64,000 nt of DNA. Origin: Musa acuminata AAA Group. Taxonomy: Eukaryota; Streptophyta; Magnoliopsida; Zingiberales; Musaceae. The number at the start of each line of letters is the position of its first letter. Position 1 is the first letter of the stretch. The translations under genes and the position numbers were made by a program. The stretch lies in assembly GCF_036884655.1 (NCBI RefSeq), contig NC_088356.1, positions 17,478,001 to 17,542,000 of the forward strand, read 5' to 3'. Below are positions 1-12,733 of this stretch, in pieces. The notes under the pieces are model-generated. The model did no database searches. It saw nothing but the letters and a program-made list of their open reading frames with translations, and was not told the DNA's origin.

Positions 1-977
1 TGCAGCGTACCTGCATTCAAGTATATTATACTTCCAAATACTTGTGCATATTACACTTTTGGAACTCGGACGGAGGTTTAAAAGAGAACTAATATTTTTA
101 GAACCTAATAGTAGTCGAAGCAAAATTGTGATCTTTAGTCAACAGCAGCATTAGGCTTGGAAGAATGCTAAAACTAATTGACTCATTATTGGTCACAATT
201 ATGTCAGAGGACTTGAATAAAAATTTAAAGATGGCCAAGTTATGATGAAATTAGGTCGAGGTTCTCAAATTGAGACGTGTGGGTTGGATTAAGGTCGATG
301 ATGTCGTAATTTAACCACACATCACAACTGCATGAAACTTAAACTACATAATAGAATAATGAGTAGCTAAAACTACATGAAAGTGAAAATGGTTGTGTGT
401 ATAAACAAACATATAAGAACTCGTGGGTATAAAATTGTATAAAAAAACAGAACAATCTGTCTCGCTCTTCTTATTCAATGCCTCTCATTTCCCTGTTCAA
501 AAAGTTGGTGTCTTTTATTCTTTTGGACCCTCTTAGGTGATGAACCATCACCTAAGACTGCCACTCCGGTCTCCAGCAGGGACTCCTCCCATTGGTTGCT
601 GTTCCCACCCGTTGAAGGGTGCGGTTCCGATCTCGACAAGGCGCTCCTTCAATTGGTCCTGAGCTCTGGGTCCCGTAAATGATAACGTCACGCGCCTTGC
701 CCCCGTGGTCTCAAGACTTGGAGGTTGTTGTGCTGGGTATGCTTCGTAACTGAGCCAATTAGAGGGTGAGATTAGCGGAGCCTACGCAGGTTCTTCACCC
801 ATAACCACAGGTGTAAACCTGAATCCTGTTCCTTGTGAGAGAACTGGTGAGTGTACCTTCTCCGTTTTTGTTGGGAGCGTAGCGACGACGCCACCGTTGC
901 TTGACGCTTCCTGACGGCTCGCTCAATTTATGTGCTTCCGCAGCGTATGAAACACTTCACCGCGGCAGTGAACGCTG
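1..977 (+). promoter_or_regulatory. Upstream/promoter region of the MECR gene
   Basis: No gene is supported here. The first 480 bases are AT-rich and bases 500-960 are GC-richer, with no long open frame. A perfect 8-bp inverted repeat (AGGTGATG/CATCACCT, 3-bp loop) lies at about 534-552. An ACGTCA core, a possible bZIP site, is at 685-690. I could not identify a TATA box or transcription start, so the role as promoter is inferred only from its position in front of the MECR start codon. Confidence 0.4.
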
Positions 978-3900
978 ATGGCGTCTCTCAGGCTGACTCT
1001 GAGGTCCCTCGGCGTGTCGCATAGAAGCTGCCCGCGATTCCCTCTTTCGCGTATTACGTCGAACACCTTTCGAGGGTTCGCCACCAACCTTTCTCCGCCT
1101 TCCAAGGCCGTCGTCTACGAACAGCAAGGGCCCCCAGATCAGGTCACCAGGTCCATTCCCAGTCCCTTTAATCTTTTGCTACTTCTATGGATATTTCTGA
1201 TTCTGAATCAGATTCTTCCGCTGGCTGGTTTACCCTTCTCCTGGCCTAGTTACTTCAATTTCCTTATCTTCACTTTCAATAAGATTGGTTAAAGACGTTA
1301 TTGTTAGACATAGGCAACACCTGCTGGTTTTCAATGTCATAACGTTACTTGGTGTGTAGGGTAATTGATCTCCCGCCCGTGGAACTGAAAGCGAATGATG
1401 TGTGCGTCAAGATGCTTGCGGCTCCTATCAATCCTTCAGACATCAACAGGATAGAAGGTTTGGCGTTTTTATTGCTCATTTTCTTGAAAGTTCAATTTTT
1501 GGGTTAGGATGGAATGTAAAGCAATTTTGGTTCATTTTGCGCTTAGCTGCATTATCTCTAAGTAGAAGGAAACATGTACCAGGATTTGATGCTTGCTGTT
1601 TTACGTGCACATTTTCCCCTTGAATCTTGGTTTGGCATATTTTCTGAAATGGAGAAATGTCTGCTTTAGTATACAAGATATTTCGCTCATACATTTCTTT
1701 CTCTATGTAGTAGGATTTTGTCTCAACTCACAAGTGCAGTATTTTTTTTCAATAAATCATACGTTCTTCTTCCCTATTTATTTCCAAGAAAGAACTATAT
1801 CATTTGCAGTCTATAGCATCCCTGACCTTAGCCTCTGTTAATTGCAGTCTAGTCCTTCCATTGTATTAATCTCCAACGCACCCTCACAAGCTCACCTATA
1901 TTATGCCCCATATGCCTAGATGGCTCTTTTTTTCACATACAAATTGATATGACATAGCAAGCCTCATTGTTGTATTAAAAGGTAAAACTGCTTTTAATCA
2001 TAAGTTGAAATAAAGCACCTTATGATTTTATATAGTCAACTCCATTATGTTTAGATAGTTTTATTCCAGCAGACAATGAATGTTCGTTGGAAGTTATTAC
2101 CAGCACATTTTGTGGCCATAAATGTTTCGCTAAATAATGCTAGAGCATCCCTAAGACTCACTAGCAGTTTGTTTATCTTTATTATTAGAAGTCTTTATGT
2201 CTGGTACTGCCATGGATTTTTGAATGTAGTTGATGCATCTTTTGTTAGAACGCTCATGCTTGCATATTTGCCTCCTAAACATTGTATTTCTATTTTCTAT
2301 TTCAATTATAAGTACCTTGCTTGTGTGTTTCAGTTACGTCCCTCTGCATATTGGTGTTGGAGTGTCTATATGTAAGAGAATTTTTTGTATCATATTTTTG
2401 TGTAATACAAAATACAGTTTGTCCATTAGGTATCCTATAAGTTTACCTCTTATTTCTATTTCTCGCTTTTGTCCTTTTGGTTAAAGTATTATGAGCCAAG
2501 AAAAATTGATTTGATAATATGGTGCATTGTTCTGATACAGTAGGACCCTGAATCATTACCCATGGAGGTATTACCTTGGTTTGCCATATGCAAGGGTCTT
2601 TTAGCTGGATTTTCTATTCCTAGTGATTTTCGTTTAGATTTTTGTTTTTTTGTCTTGATTATTTTATGATGTCTTATAAACTCATATTGTTGTTGCGATG
2701 ATAAAGATCCTATTTTGGTTAGAGATAGTATTTAAAAAACACCTTTTGAATTGTCCTTTGAAGTTGTGGATGTGTTTTTAGAAAGGATGTTGTTGAGTGA
2801 CAAGATTTCTTAAAAAGGATATTGTTCTCGCATAATGCCTCTTGGTTATGTATGTATAATTTTTTTGCTTACTAAAAGTAAAAGTTAGATTAATCAATCT
2901 CCTTCAATCTTATTCTTCACTGGCAGGTTCTTTTGTGCTCCTTGACTTGGAGAAAACCTAGAAAGAAATGTCACATCTAATAACTGATAACAAACTGAGT
3001 TGATTCCAATGACCTTTATCGAAGATGCATGTCAGAATCATCTGCAGTGGTGCAAGTTAAAGAAGACATCATGTTTCAGTAATATTCTGAAACAAATACT
3101 CAGTCACCTAAGAAAAAAATTGATGAGTGATTGGATAATCTTATGAAGGACCACCATAATTACATCACCATAAAAAACACCTGAATTCCGTTGCCACTCC
3201 ATTATTTTTGTTGAATTTGACTAGCGAGAGCATAAATCCTGCCGCAAAATCAAAACATAACTCTAGCACTTATTATGTTATCTTCTCCTTGTCTTGGAGA
3301 CAATTTTGGAGGCCTTGACAATTCTTCAAAAAGCTTTTAAATCTCTGTATCTGACCCATACCAGTCTAGGACCTGGTCGTACTAGTACGAGCATGATATA
3401 TACTAGTATACTAGCACATGATACAATGGCATACTGACCAGCACTGTGAAGGGGAAATAAAAGTAGGAGGAGGAGAAGGAGAAGAAGAGGAGGGGGGGAG
3501 GAGAAGAAGAGGAGTAGAAGGAGAATGAGAAGGAGGAGAGTCGTAGGAGAAGAAGATGAGGAGAGGAGCGGTGTAGGAGAATGAAGAGGCAGTGGAAGTA
3601 CTTTGCATAGAAAGAGCTGTTCATCCTTATGGCTAGTGGAGTTTACGAATGCTCAGTTTTGCACCTGATTTTTATTATTTATTGATTATATGAATTAAAA
3701 TTTGGTTTTCCTAATGTCTTCTTTCAACATATTTTTAAGGTGTTTACCCTGCGAGGCCTATACTACCTGCAATCGGAGGACATGAGGGGGTTGGAGAAGT
3801 ATACTCAGTGGGCTCTGGTGTGTGTAATCTCTCAGTAGGTGACTGGGTCATACCATCTCCTCCATCCTTTGGTAAGTTTTTTCCTACCTGATAAATGCAT

Positions 3901-6900
3901 CTCTTAAGTATTTATGTTTTTTTCATTAATCATAAATGGTTTACATGTCCTTTTTCTTAATAAATGATTATGTATTTGCTTCTTAGGAACATGGCAAACT
4001 TATATTGTGAAAGAAGAGACTGTTTGGCACAAAATAGATAAAGATGTTCCTATGGAGTATGCTGCGACCATTAATGTAAATCCTCTGACTGCTCTGCGGA
4101 TGCTGGAAGATTTTGTCAAGCTGAGCCCTGGTCCTGTCTCTTTAGCATGCTATATTACAAAAGATTTTGAGTTCTAGATTTCTTTTCATTCAACATCCCT
4201 TGATTGTTCACTTCATGAAATCAGGTGATACCATCATCCAAAATGGTGCTACGAGTATTGTGGGACAATGTGTTATTCAGCTTGCTAGAATTCAGGGTGT
4301 CCATAGTGTAAATATTATAAGAGACAGGTGCAAATGAACTTTTACTGAACAATTTTGATTTCTTCTCTTCAGCTAAAGACTTGATACAAAATTATAGAGA
4401 TTACATGATAAATATTCATCGAGTGCTTGTTTATTTCATGCTGATGGTGACTACAAACTAAATTGTAACTGATCATACCTAGAATCACATTGAAGAGTAG
4501 AACATCTTTAGCAATTGCCAAAATCTTGAGGGACTTTATACAAACTAAGTGGATGATAGCCTTTACTTTTTTAATCTTTCTTCATAAATACTAAAATGGC
4601 ACATCAAACTATCTGATTCCCCAGTGGTTCATGTATCCTTTACTTCTTATTCTCATTTGCTTGCATGTCAACAGTCAATGATGGGTAAAGTTTCATGCTG
4701 TTGATTAAGAAGAGTTGAGCAGCATCATTACTCAAAATATTTAATACAGATATTTCCTTATTGCACACTTTATAGGGCTAAATTTTCTAGGAGCAGCACA
4801 TGTTTTTCTCTTTTTTTTGCTGCTTCTGCTTTAGATGATTTTTTAAATATCTAGAGCACCATGAACAGACAAAAAATCAAGGTTAATTAAGGCATTCAAC
4901 ATTTTGCTTTTACTGTTATGTACTTTATCTTATTAAAACAATTTTTTATTTGTTCTGTAGCTAGTATCTAGAGATTGCCATTTTTTGGATTATTTGAGGT
5001 TTGACCAGGGTTTTGAAACCAAGACTTGGGACAAGTTCAACCAGAAAAAAATATCAATTTGATGATCTAACCTCTTTGCTTATGTGAACTGTATCTCTGA
5101 CCTTAAGCAGCAGTAATTTGAATGAACTTAGAAAATGAAGTTGAAATTGAACCTATCATGCTGAAAATCTACAGTTAGTCATGTTATCTCTAAAGAGCAA
5201 AAGCCAAACCTTTTGGAGCCTTTCTTTCCAAACGCAATTGATAGTTTAAAGTAACAATACATATAGTTTATCCTTGCATATTATTCTGAGTATTTAATCT
5301 TGATTCCATATATGAAGATGATAATAACATTTTTAGATTCTCTATTTTTAGAGTATACCATTCGCTTCAGCTCCACCAAACTCTTAGTGGGACTATGTAA
5401 CCTTGCTGACTGTGTGTATGTGTACTAGATGAGAAAATAGTAATAAATTTTAGTTTTACTTGATTCATACATATAACATAATGTTGTTTTGTAGTTAGAG
5501 GCTGAAGCTATTTCTTTTGTATGGTAAGCATGAAAGAAAAAATCTTTTAAAAGGTCATATTATTAGGGTGTTACAACTTAAAAGAAATCTGATTAGCAAT
5601 TTTACGTAAAATGTCTTGAATTAGTTTTATATCTAATCCCTGGAATATACGAGTATCATGGACCAAGTCCTAGGCCCTGTTGGGTTGTTTGTAGACTTTC
5701 ATGCAGCAAGATAGTACATTTTAAAAACTTTTGTTGTAAATATTTGCGAGTATAATACGTTTGTTCTTGTTATATTATGAAAGGCAGAATAGTTCTTCTT
5801 GTATTTATTTGGAGTTACTAGTAAGATTTTCAAGAATGTTTTATATCCATATGATCAATAACTAAATTTTATTATAAAGTTTGCTGTGAAATTAATAAGA
5901 ATTGTTTATTGGGTAGATTTTTGAATATTTTATTAGCTTAAATGTTCAATTTTGTATCTTGGGAGTTCAAATTGGTTATTATAACAGTGTCCTGATTCAA
6001 TTACTTTTCTACCGTGCATGTGAAGAGTTGGATCAGAAGAAGCTAAAGGAAAACTTAAGAATCTTGGGGCAGACGAGGTGTACACTGAAAGCCAGCTGGA
6101 AGTGAAGAACATCAAGAGTCTTCTGGTTCGATGACTTTTAAACTAGTCAAGTCTGCCTAGGAGTAGAATATTAGATATAGATATCTTCTACCGCTGCTAT
6201 TTTGCCCATTGTGTACTTGCTGATGAGAAGTTTCCATGAGGATATTTTTTGTTTACTTTATCTTTTGAGTATTTTGTTTTGCACTAAATTTAGTCACCAT
6301 TGTCAGGGTGATCTGCCAGAACCCATCTTAGGATTCAATTGTGTTGGGGGGAGTGCTGCTTCACTGGTTCTCAAGTTGTTGAGGTAACTCCAACATAGAG
6401 TAATTGTTTTCCTCCCTTTTTTGCTTAAGCAGATCAATACCTCAGTAACTGGTTGAGTACTATTAATTTTGTTGCATCAGGCAAGGAGGCACCATGGTAA
6501 CATACGGAGGCATGTCAAGGAAACCTGTCACTGTACCTACTTCAGCATTCATTTTCAAGGTTAGTCTCTGTGACTGGAAAAGAACCAATATCTAGTTTAA
6601 GTACTCTTTTAGTTGCATGACATTTTGTATGTTACCCGAAGAGAAATGATGCCTCAAATTCAACTGTATAACAGGAGAGAAAATTGTTTTTTCAACATGT
6701 CTTGATTAAAAAGGTCTTTAGGTTTTGTGGCACCTGCTGATTTATTAAAACCTTAAGGATCCCAAGTTTAAATCTCAACTTATTTTTTCTCGGTTGCCAA
6801 ATAATTTTGTAGTTGCTGCTGCCAGTTAAAGTACGTATGGTTTATTGTGACTAAGAACAAATGGTGCATGTGTAGCGACATTAATCAAACTAAAAAGCAT

Positions 6901-7692
6901 GGTGATGTCTGTATAAGAAGGCCCTACAACAAAACCATGCTATGGTGTAACTTAGCTTGGCCGTTTAAATTCGAGAAGAAAAACATGTTTTCCTACTAGA
7001 CCTTGAGGTAGAAGGATTCCTCTGGAACCAAATAAGTCAATCAACTAATAGCTGCTATTGATGCAACTTAGCCCTTGTTTTAGCTTTGACCGCTTCACGA
7101 TCCATGGTCGTTTAAATTTGATAAAGAATACATTTTTTCTTCTAGATTTCAAGTTAGAAGGATTCACTGGAACCAAGTGGAGCCAATCAACTAATAGCTA
7201 GCACTGGTTATTGAACTAGAATTATTAAATTATCAAGATTTAGGCCTTTTCATACATTTGATTATTTTACTAAATATTTCATGCTAATAGGAACTCCATT
7301 TGATGCAAATATTTTTCTGTGTAGGATCTTGCTCTGCGGGGATTTTGGCTGCAGAAGTGGACAAATTCAGAGAAAGCTAAAGATTGTATACCAATGATAG
7401 ACCACATTTTGACCTTGGTGAAGAATGGCAAGCTTAAGTACGAGTATGTATTTTATCTTGAGTTTGTTATGAACATTCCTCTATCAGGAAAATGTCACCG
7501 CTTTATTGCTAATTTTTTTCTACTGACCTGATTATATGGCATACTTTAAAACTCTTTCTTATTGAGAATTTAACATCGATAGAAATAATATTGTGCAGGA
7601 TGGAGCTGGTTCCTTTGGAAGATTTCAGTACTGCACTAGATAAGGCACTTGGGAAATCAGGCAGCCATCCCAAACAGGTTATCAGATTCTAA
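978..7692 (+). CDS. MECR: Mitochondrial trans-2-enoyl-CoA/ACP reductase (MECR), ten exons
   Basis: NADPH-dependent reductase of the medium-chain dehydrogenase/reductase superfamily. It carries out the last reduction in mitochondrial type II fatty-acid synthesis, which supplies lipoic acid precursors. Exons read from GT/AG sites and phase: 978-1150, 1360-1457, 3740-3871, 3987-4130, 4225-4327, 6026-6125, 6307-6383, 6481-6559, 7325-7443, 7599-7692. They total 1,119 nt, or 372 aa plus TAA, the usual plant length. Residues 1-35 are rich in Arg/Ser/Leu with few acids, as in a mitochondrial transit peptide. [14 protein letters not shown] (about 78-91) precedes the expected catalytic Tyr93. NGATSIVGQ (about 189-197) is the nucleotide-binding turn. 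[13 protein letters not shown] and TMVTYGGMS are further family blocks. All introns are GT-AG. Nothing in the frame looks broken. Exon 6 boundaries are the least certain. Confidence 0.93.
3455..3580 (+). repeat. Purine-rich (GGA/GAA)n tract in MECR intron 2
   Basis: More than 100 bases are almost pure A/G on the + strand, built from GGA, GAA and G-run units with few pyrimidine interruptions. It lies inside intron 2 (1458-3739). The 65-73-codon antisense open frames over it are low-complexity Ser/Pro/Phe artefacts. Confidence 0.85.
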
Positions 7693-7733
7693 ATCACAGA
7701 AACTCTTTGTGTAAATGATGAAGAGGCATTTGC

Positions 7734-7739
7734 AATAAA
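7734..7739 (+). terminator. Candidate polyadenylation signal of MECR
   Basis: A canonical AATAAA hexamer lies about 42 bases after the MECR stop codon. Position and sequence fit, but the cleavage site cannot be seen. Confidence 0.5.
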
Positions 7740-8266
7740 CAGATATGAAACATTACCTGTATCTGTTTTGTGTTAATTTTATCATTTCTTTATATTTTAG
7801 CTTCAACTAAGTAATAACCAGATCATTGCTCCATGAACTGTGACTAGCCAAATATGATATTTTTACAAGTAGCTAATAAAAGTATCAGCTTGGCATTACA
7901 ATTATACATCAAGCATTTTGATCTTTCATAATTTGATGTTGAAACTCTTCTTGGTATATTCAAGTTTCAACTAGAATTAATTATCAGGCATGGAAGCAGC
8001 TATTGTACACATTAACAGGCATAATCCAACTTCTGGAAATGTGCTGATGGCATAAGATATCATGACACAAGAAATGGATTGACACTTAATGAACTAGATT
8101 GTCTAATCTTTTATCCTTCTTTACCATACTTAATTTTGTTGCTTTAAGATGAAGTTTGCAATAAGAATTAAGTAAAACTTTAGTTACGACTTGTGTGGTG
8201 AACTATGCGTCTTGGTAGTATGTTGCTTTGTTAAAGAAGACTAAACAACTTTTAACTGTTGGCTGG

Positions 8267-9074
8267 TTTTTTTTTTTTTTTTGGTTTAAAAACAAAAATG
8301 AAACATGCCTATTAAAATATAAATCATTTATTCATCTCTAAACATGCTCAAACAAAAGTTAGTTGGAATATCACATCTGAGATCTTTCTAAACGTGCTAA
8401 GGTGGCTAATATGTGAGCTTTCTTGTTCATATTACCAGTAATGTAAGACCAAGGAGATTATGTTGGCACTTTGACTGCCCATGATAAAGAAGTTGGGTTT
8501 TAAGTCAAAGGTATAATAAACCACAATTTGTTTTGATCCAAATGTCTTTCAAGCTTTCTTGAATAGCTCTTGAGAGATAATGAAAATAGCTAGACATTCA
8601 ATAATATCAGGAGAAAAAACCATGACAAAATTTCATCCAGTAGCAATAATGGATCAAATAGTGGTTCAAATAGCGAACCCATACAAGCCAACTTAGAGGA
8701 AGCTTTGAAAGACCCATCACATTAAGCATAGAAACTATGATGAGGTGTTGTTATTTGGATAAAATAAGGCAAGAGTCTAGATACTACCAAGTGGATGGCA
8801 ACATGGAATGACGGTTGTGTAACAAATGATTGTTCCAATAGATCTATAGAAACCACATGGAGTTAGCAATTAACTTATATAGGAAAATATCAGAATCCTT
8901 TTCAAGATCAGATCCTTCATTGATCCAAGTGCATTGTTCCCAAGAATTAAAGAATTTGAAAGAGTAATTGAGTTTAGATTCCACCAATCTCTAGTAACTA
9001 TGATTGCTAACTCTCTTGGTTTCTATAAATCTATTGATTCCACCGAATAACAATTCTTCATCACCGTAAATATG
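8267..9074 (-). mobile_element. Decayed LINE-like non-LTR retrotransposon 3' end
   Basis: Read on the minus strand, this stretch resembles the C-terminal RNase H-like (RVT_3) domain typical of plant LINEs. A segment near 8655-8725 translates to an 'NV(D)GSFKAS..LA'-like motif with substitutions and stops. The + strand begins with a run of about 16 T (8267-8282), which is the poly(A) tail if the element is antisense. Many stops and frameshifts make it a fossil. The call rests on short motifs plus the poly(A) end. Confidence 0.5.
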
Positions 9075-9350
9075 GGTTAAGATCCATTTATTTTCTAAGC
9101 TTTTGAATAATATTTATTGAGTCTATTTAATTTAGTTAGAGTCGGATAGAGGTTTATTTAATATTTATTATTAGAGTCCAAGTTCTAGTGGACTTTAGGT
9201 GAACTTTATAAATAGTAATGTAATCATTTCTTTTCGACAGACAATGAAATATTATTTAGTTTTTTGACAAACCCTAGGAGGCCGATCCCCTCGAAGCGAT
9301 CATTACCTTTTCTCCCATTTCTTTCATGATAAAACCCTAGGGTCTTATCA
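9075..9350 (+). repeat. 5' LTR of the Ty3/gypsy gag-only element
   Basis: 276 bp. It aligns throughout with 12446-12733 and ends in CTTATCA immediately before the PBS. The first dinucleotide is GG instead of the expected TG. Confidence 0.85.
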
Positions 9351-9351
9351 A

Positions 9352-9366
9352 TTGGTATTAGAGCGG
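9352..9366 (+). other. Primer-binding site (initiator-Met type)
   Basis: TTGGTATTAGAGC starts two bases after the LTR. It matches the common plant TGGTATCAGAGC site with one C-to-T change. Confidence 0.8.
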
Positions 9367-10289
9367 TGATCCTTGGTGTTCTCGGTGTAGTGTTGTCGTA
9401 GCTATCATCATAAAAAGAAAAAAAAAAATGAAGAGGTTGTAGCCATGCACCCATGCTTCCCCTGCTTCCAGCCAGCCCACCCGCCGTCGTTGCTCTCCGG
9501 CCAGCGACCGACTCTGCCCTGCTCCCCTTCTCCACCGCCACTGCAGGGCAACCCGTTCTCCATCACTACCACTGTTTCCCGGCCAGCGCCCCTCCCCCCT
9601 TCGTTGCATTGCAGCCGCTCATGCCCCCATCCCACTCGAGCGAGAAAAGGGCGCCTCATCCCACCTTCCACCGTAGTCATCCTTCTAATCCTTCGCTGGA
9701 GATGACGTTGCCAATGTCCTATCCCGTCGTAGCCCCGTGACCGTCTTCCCTTTTGCTCCTAGCCTCGATGACCACCACTTCCTCTCCTCCATCGGCATCA
9801 ACAACAGAGCATCCTCTGCTGTTGCAGCCACCAGACCCTCCCCTACCTCTTGACCTTGTCAACGTCGCCGCAGCCACCCAGCCTTCAGCCTACACGTAGC
9901 CTCCCAACCTCAGCCAGCAACCTCCCCTCCTCGTTGCACCGTAACCGCCACAACCACATCTTCCCCCATCTGAAGCCCATTTGGTCAATAGGGGCCCCTA
10001 CTTCCCCTGCTTTTGGCCAGGCCCACTACCGCCGCTGCTTCCCGGTCAACGACTACTGTCGTCACTGCTCCCTGGCCAGTAGCCTTTCCCTCCTTGCTGC
10101 TCCACCCTGCTCGAGCGAGAAGGACCGCAGCCGCTTCTTCTTGGCCAGCAGACCAACCCCCTTATCACTTCTACCGTCGATGACGTTGCTCGAAAGGGGC
10201 CCCTACTTCCCTTGCTTTTGGCCAGCCCCATCGCCGTCGTTGCTTCCCGGTCAACGATGCTGGCCCCAACCGCGCCACCATCACTACTT

Positions 10290-10860
10290 CCCCTTGGGTC
10301 GCAAATGCAATCACTTGACCATCCCTCCTCGTGGTGATCAAAACAAGGCAACCACGACCACCTCAGCCACCGCTGTTTCCTCAACCGCATGCGATCTCTC
10401 AGCGTCACCAGTGCCTCCTTTCGCAGTGCGATAGAGACAAAGCAACGCTGCCTTCCATCCGCACTGTCGCAGCCACCGCAACGGCGAGCCCTTGGCAGCG
10501 CTACCCCTAGCCGCACCACCATCACTACCTCCCAGCCCTTAGTAGTAGTGATCCCTCCACGCCACCATCGTTGCCTTCCCTTGGGTCGCAACTGCAGTCG
10601 CTCGACCATCCCTGCTTGTAGCGATCAAAACAAGGCAACCGTGACTGCCATAGCCACCGTCGTTTCCTCAACTGCATGCGATCCCTTGGCATCACCAGCG
10701 CCTCCTTCCTTAGTGCGACAGAGATAGAGCAACGCTACCTTCCATTCGTGTCGTCGCAACCACCGCAGCGGTGAGCCCTTGGCGGCGCTACCCCCAACCG
10801 CACCACCATCGCTGCCTCCTAGCCCTTAGCAACAACGATCCCTCCACGCAGCGATCGCAA
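10290..10860 (+). repeat. Two-copy tandem duplication (about 286 bp) in the element leader
   Basis: The block starting CTTGGGTCGCAA near 10294 recurs near 10580 with the same order of landmarks, including GATCAAAACAAGGCAACC and GCATGCGATC. The copies have diverged. The whole 9420-10990 leader is C-rich and gives long low-complexity Pro/Ser/Arg open frames on both strands, which I do not regard as genes. Confidence 0.7.
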
Positions 10861-11009
10861 CAAGCAACTTGCCTTCCATGCAACGATCACAACTACATCC
10901 TCGCATCCTCGTAGCAACCCTTCATTCCCACAATGCTGCCACCGATTGCATCACAACAACAGCACCGAATAGGGCAGTGATTGATGACCTAGTCCCGACA
11001 CCAGAAACA

Positions 11010-12251
11010 AGAGTTGAGATTACAGATTTGCAGTCTTACACAATGGCCATCGGTAACTCAATGAAAGTACAAATGTAAGCATTGGAAATTAGAATTGAGA
11101 ACCAGTTGTAAGAAACACTTAATGATTTCAAAAAAAGCCTATTGGAGAGCCTCAGCAAATTTCAACAAGATGGGGGCTCAAGTTTTACGTTGCACAGATA
11201 TATAAATATAGGAAAAGGGCCCCAAGATTGTGACACAAACTACTCACACATGAAGGTGGAATTTCCGAGATGGGAAGATGGAGATCCGACCAGTTGGATC
11301 TCTAGGGCAGAAAATTTTTTCCGTTTCCATTAGATCCTAAAAGAATCCAAGGTAGAAATAGCCTCAATCCAACTAGACGAAGATGCAATCTAGTGGTATG
11401 ATTAGTATGAAACTTACCACGGAGTTCCCTCGTGGAAGTAGTTCAAGAGAGGGCTTCTTGTTCGCTTTGGCCCATCAGAATACGAGAACGTTGATGGATA
11501 GCTCGCCAAAATTCGTCAGACTTCTACAGTGTTGGAATATCATAGCAGGTTTGAAAGATTATCAAATCAAGCTAGAGCTTGGTCTGAACGACAACTCGTG
11601 TATACATTTATCGAAGGACTCAATCTAGATATTCGGTGTGAAGTTAAGGCTCGTCAATCATGCACTATGATAGCTACGATCTCATTTGCATACCTACATA
11701 AGGAAAAAATCAGCATAGAATATCGTCGAAACAGAGGTGTCAATAAATAGGTGATCAATAAGCAGCCCACCCCATCTACTCCCAGTCGAAATCCTAACAC
11801 TCGAAGACTAACTCGAGAAGAGCTCAAAGAAAGATCAGCGAAGGGTTTGTGTTGGCATTGCGATGAAAAGTGGAGTAAGGAGCACCGATGAAAACAAGGG
11901 AAACTTTTGATGATTGAGTCAAATGAGGAGAAACCGAAAGCAGAAGAGTTGGATTCCGATCATGAAGGTGTGAAAACTGATGAAGATACTGAAGCTATCA
12001 CACATACAGTGCATGCATTGGCTAGCTACGCTAACCCACAAACTATGAAAATTAGAGGAACTTTGAAACATCAGCCTCTCACTATTTTGATTGATACTGG
12101 TAGCACTAACAATTTTGTGGACAGTAAAGTTGCCGATCGATTAGCCTACCAGATTGAAGGTTGTGACATATTGGAAGTAAAGATCATTGATGGACGGATT
12201 TTAACTTGTGATAGTAAATATTTAAAGATAAAATTGATTATACATGACTAG
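11010..12251 (+). pseudogene. Ty3/gypsy gag-protease, broken by several stops
   Basis: Gag would form the particle shell and the protease would process the polyprotein. FPRWEDGDPTSWISRAENFF (about 11262-11321) opens a Retrotrans_gag-type domain that continues to about 11750. Later come a chromovirus-like zinc box (CWHCDEKWSKEHR, about 11850-11890) whose last Cys position is a TGA stop, and the protease motif LIDTGSTNNFVD (about 12089-12124). In-frame stops are seen after FRFH, at two points near 11391 and 11403, and at about 11431, 11501 and 11748. Several sit where the family has Gln or Trp. After the protease only about 200 degenerate bases remain before the PPT. Confidence 0.8.
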
Positions 12252-12445
12252 GAGTTTCTTGCAATGATTACTATACTGAAATGTTGACCTATTGCTTACA
12301 CTATAAAAAAGTGGAGACCATACTTACTTGATCAACGTATTGTGATGTGCTATAGATAGCCTATGACTGAAGTACTGAAAGAGAAGCTCTCCGAGTTTAA
12401 TGCTGCTCAACCTTAAGGACAAGGTTGATTTGAAGAGAGAGGAAT

Positions 12446-12733
12446 TGTTAGGATCCCATTATTTTCTAAGCTTTTGAATAATATTTATTGAGTCTGTTTG
12501 GTTTAGTTAGGGTCGGATAGAAGTTTATTTAATATTTATTATTAGAGTTTAAGTCCTGGTTGACTCTATGTGTAACTCTATGAATAGTGATGTAAGACAA
12601 TGAAATATTATTCAGTCTTTTGACAAATCCTAGGAGGTCGATCCTCTCGAAGTGATCAAAGAGGCTGATCCCCTCAAAGCGATCATTCTCTTTTCTCCCC
12701 TTTCTTTCATGATAAAATCCTAGGGTCTTATCA
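12446..12733 (+). repeat. 3' LTR of the Ty3/gypsy gag-only element
   Basis: 288 bp, TG...CA, preceded by the PPT at 12431-12445. It carries an extra local duplication around 12640-12685 (GATC...CTC(G/A)AAG(T/C)GATC twice), which explains much of the length difference from the 5' LTR. Confidence 0.85.

Larger units (their letters stand above)
9075..12733 (+). mobile_element. Ty3/gypsy LTR element with gag and protease but no RT/integrase
   Basis: Two related LTRs (9075-9350 and 12446-12733) enclose a PBS (9352 on, TTGGTATTAGAGC, one base off the initiator-Met PBS) and a PPT (12431-12445, TGAAGAGAGAGGAAT). The flanking 5-mers ATATG and CTATG differ at one base, a probable decayed target-site duplication. 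Inside are a long C-rich leader (about 9420-10990), a Ty3-type gag, a CCHC-like box and an aspartic protease. The sequence then passes almost directly to the PPT. No reverse transcriptase, RNase H core or integrase motifs are visible. This matches the layout of terminal-repeat elements keeping only gag (TR-GAG-like), which must be moved in trans. LTR divergence and many stops indicate an old insertion. Confidence 0.8.

Noticed and set aside
3403..3624. Ser/Pro/Phe-rich antisense frames in MECR intron 2
   Set aside because: Complement of the purine tract. Low complexity, with no support.
9850..10609. 187- and 194-codon open frames on opposite strands
   Set aside because: They fall in the C-rich leader of the gag-only element, over a tandem duplication. 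There is no domain, and both strands are open for compositional reasons.
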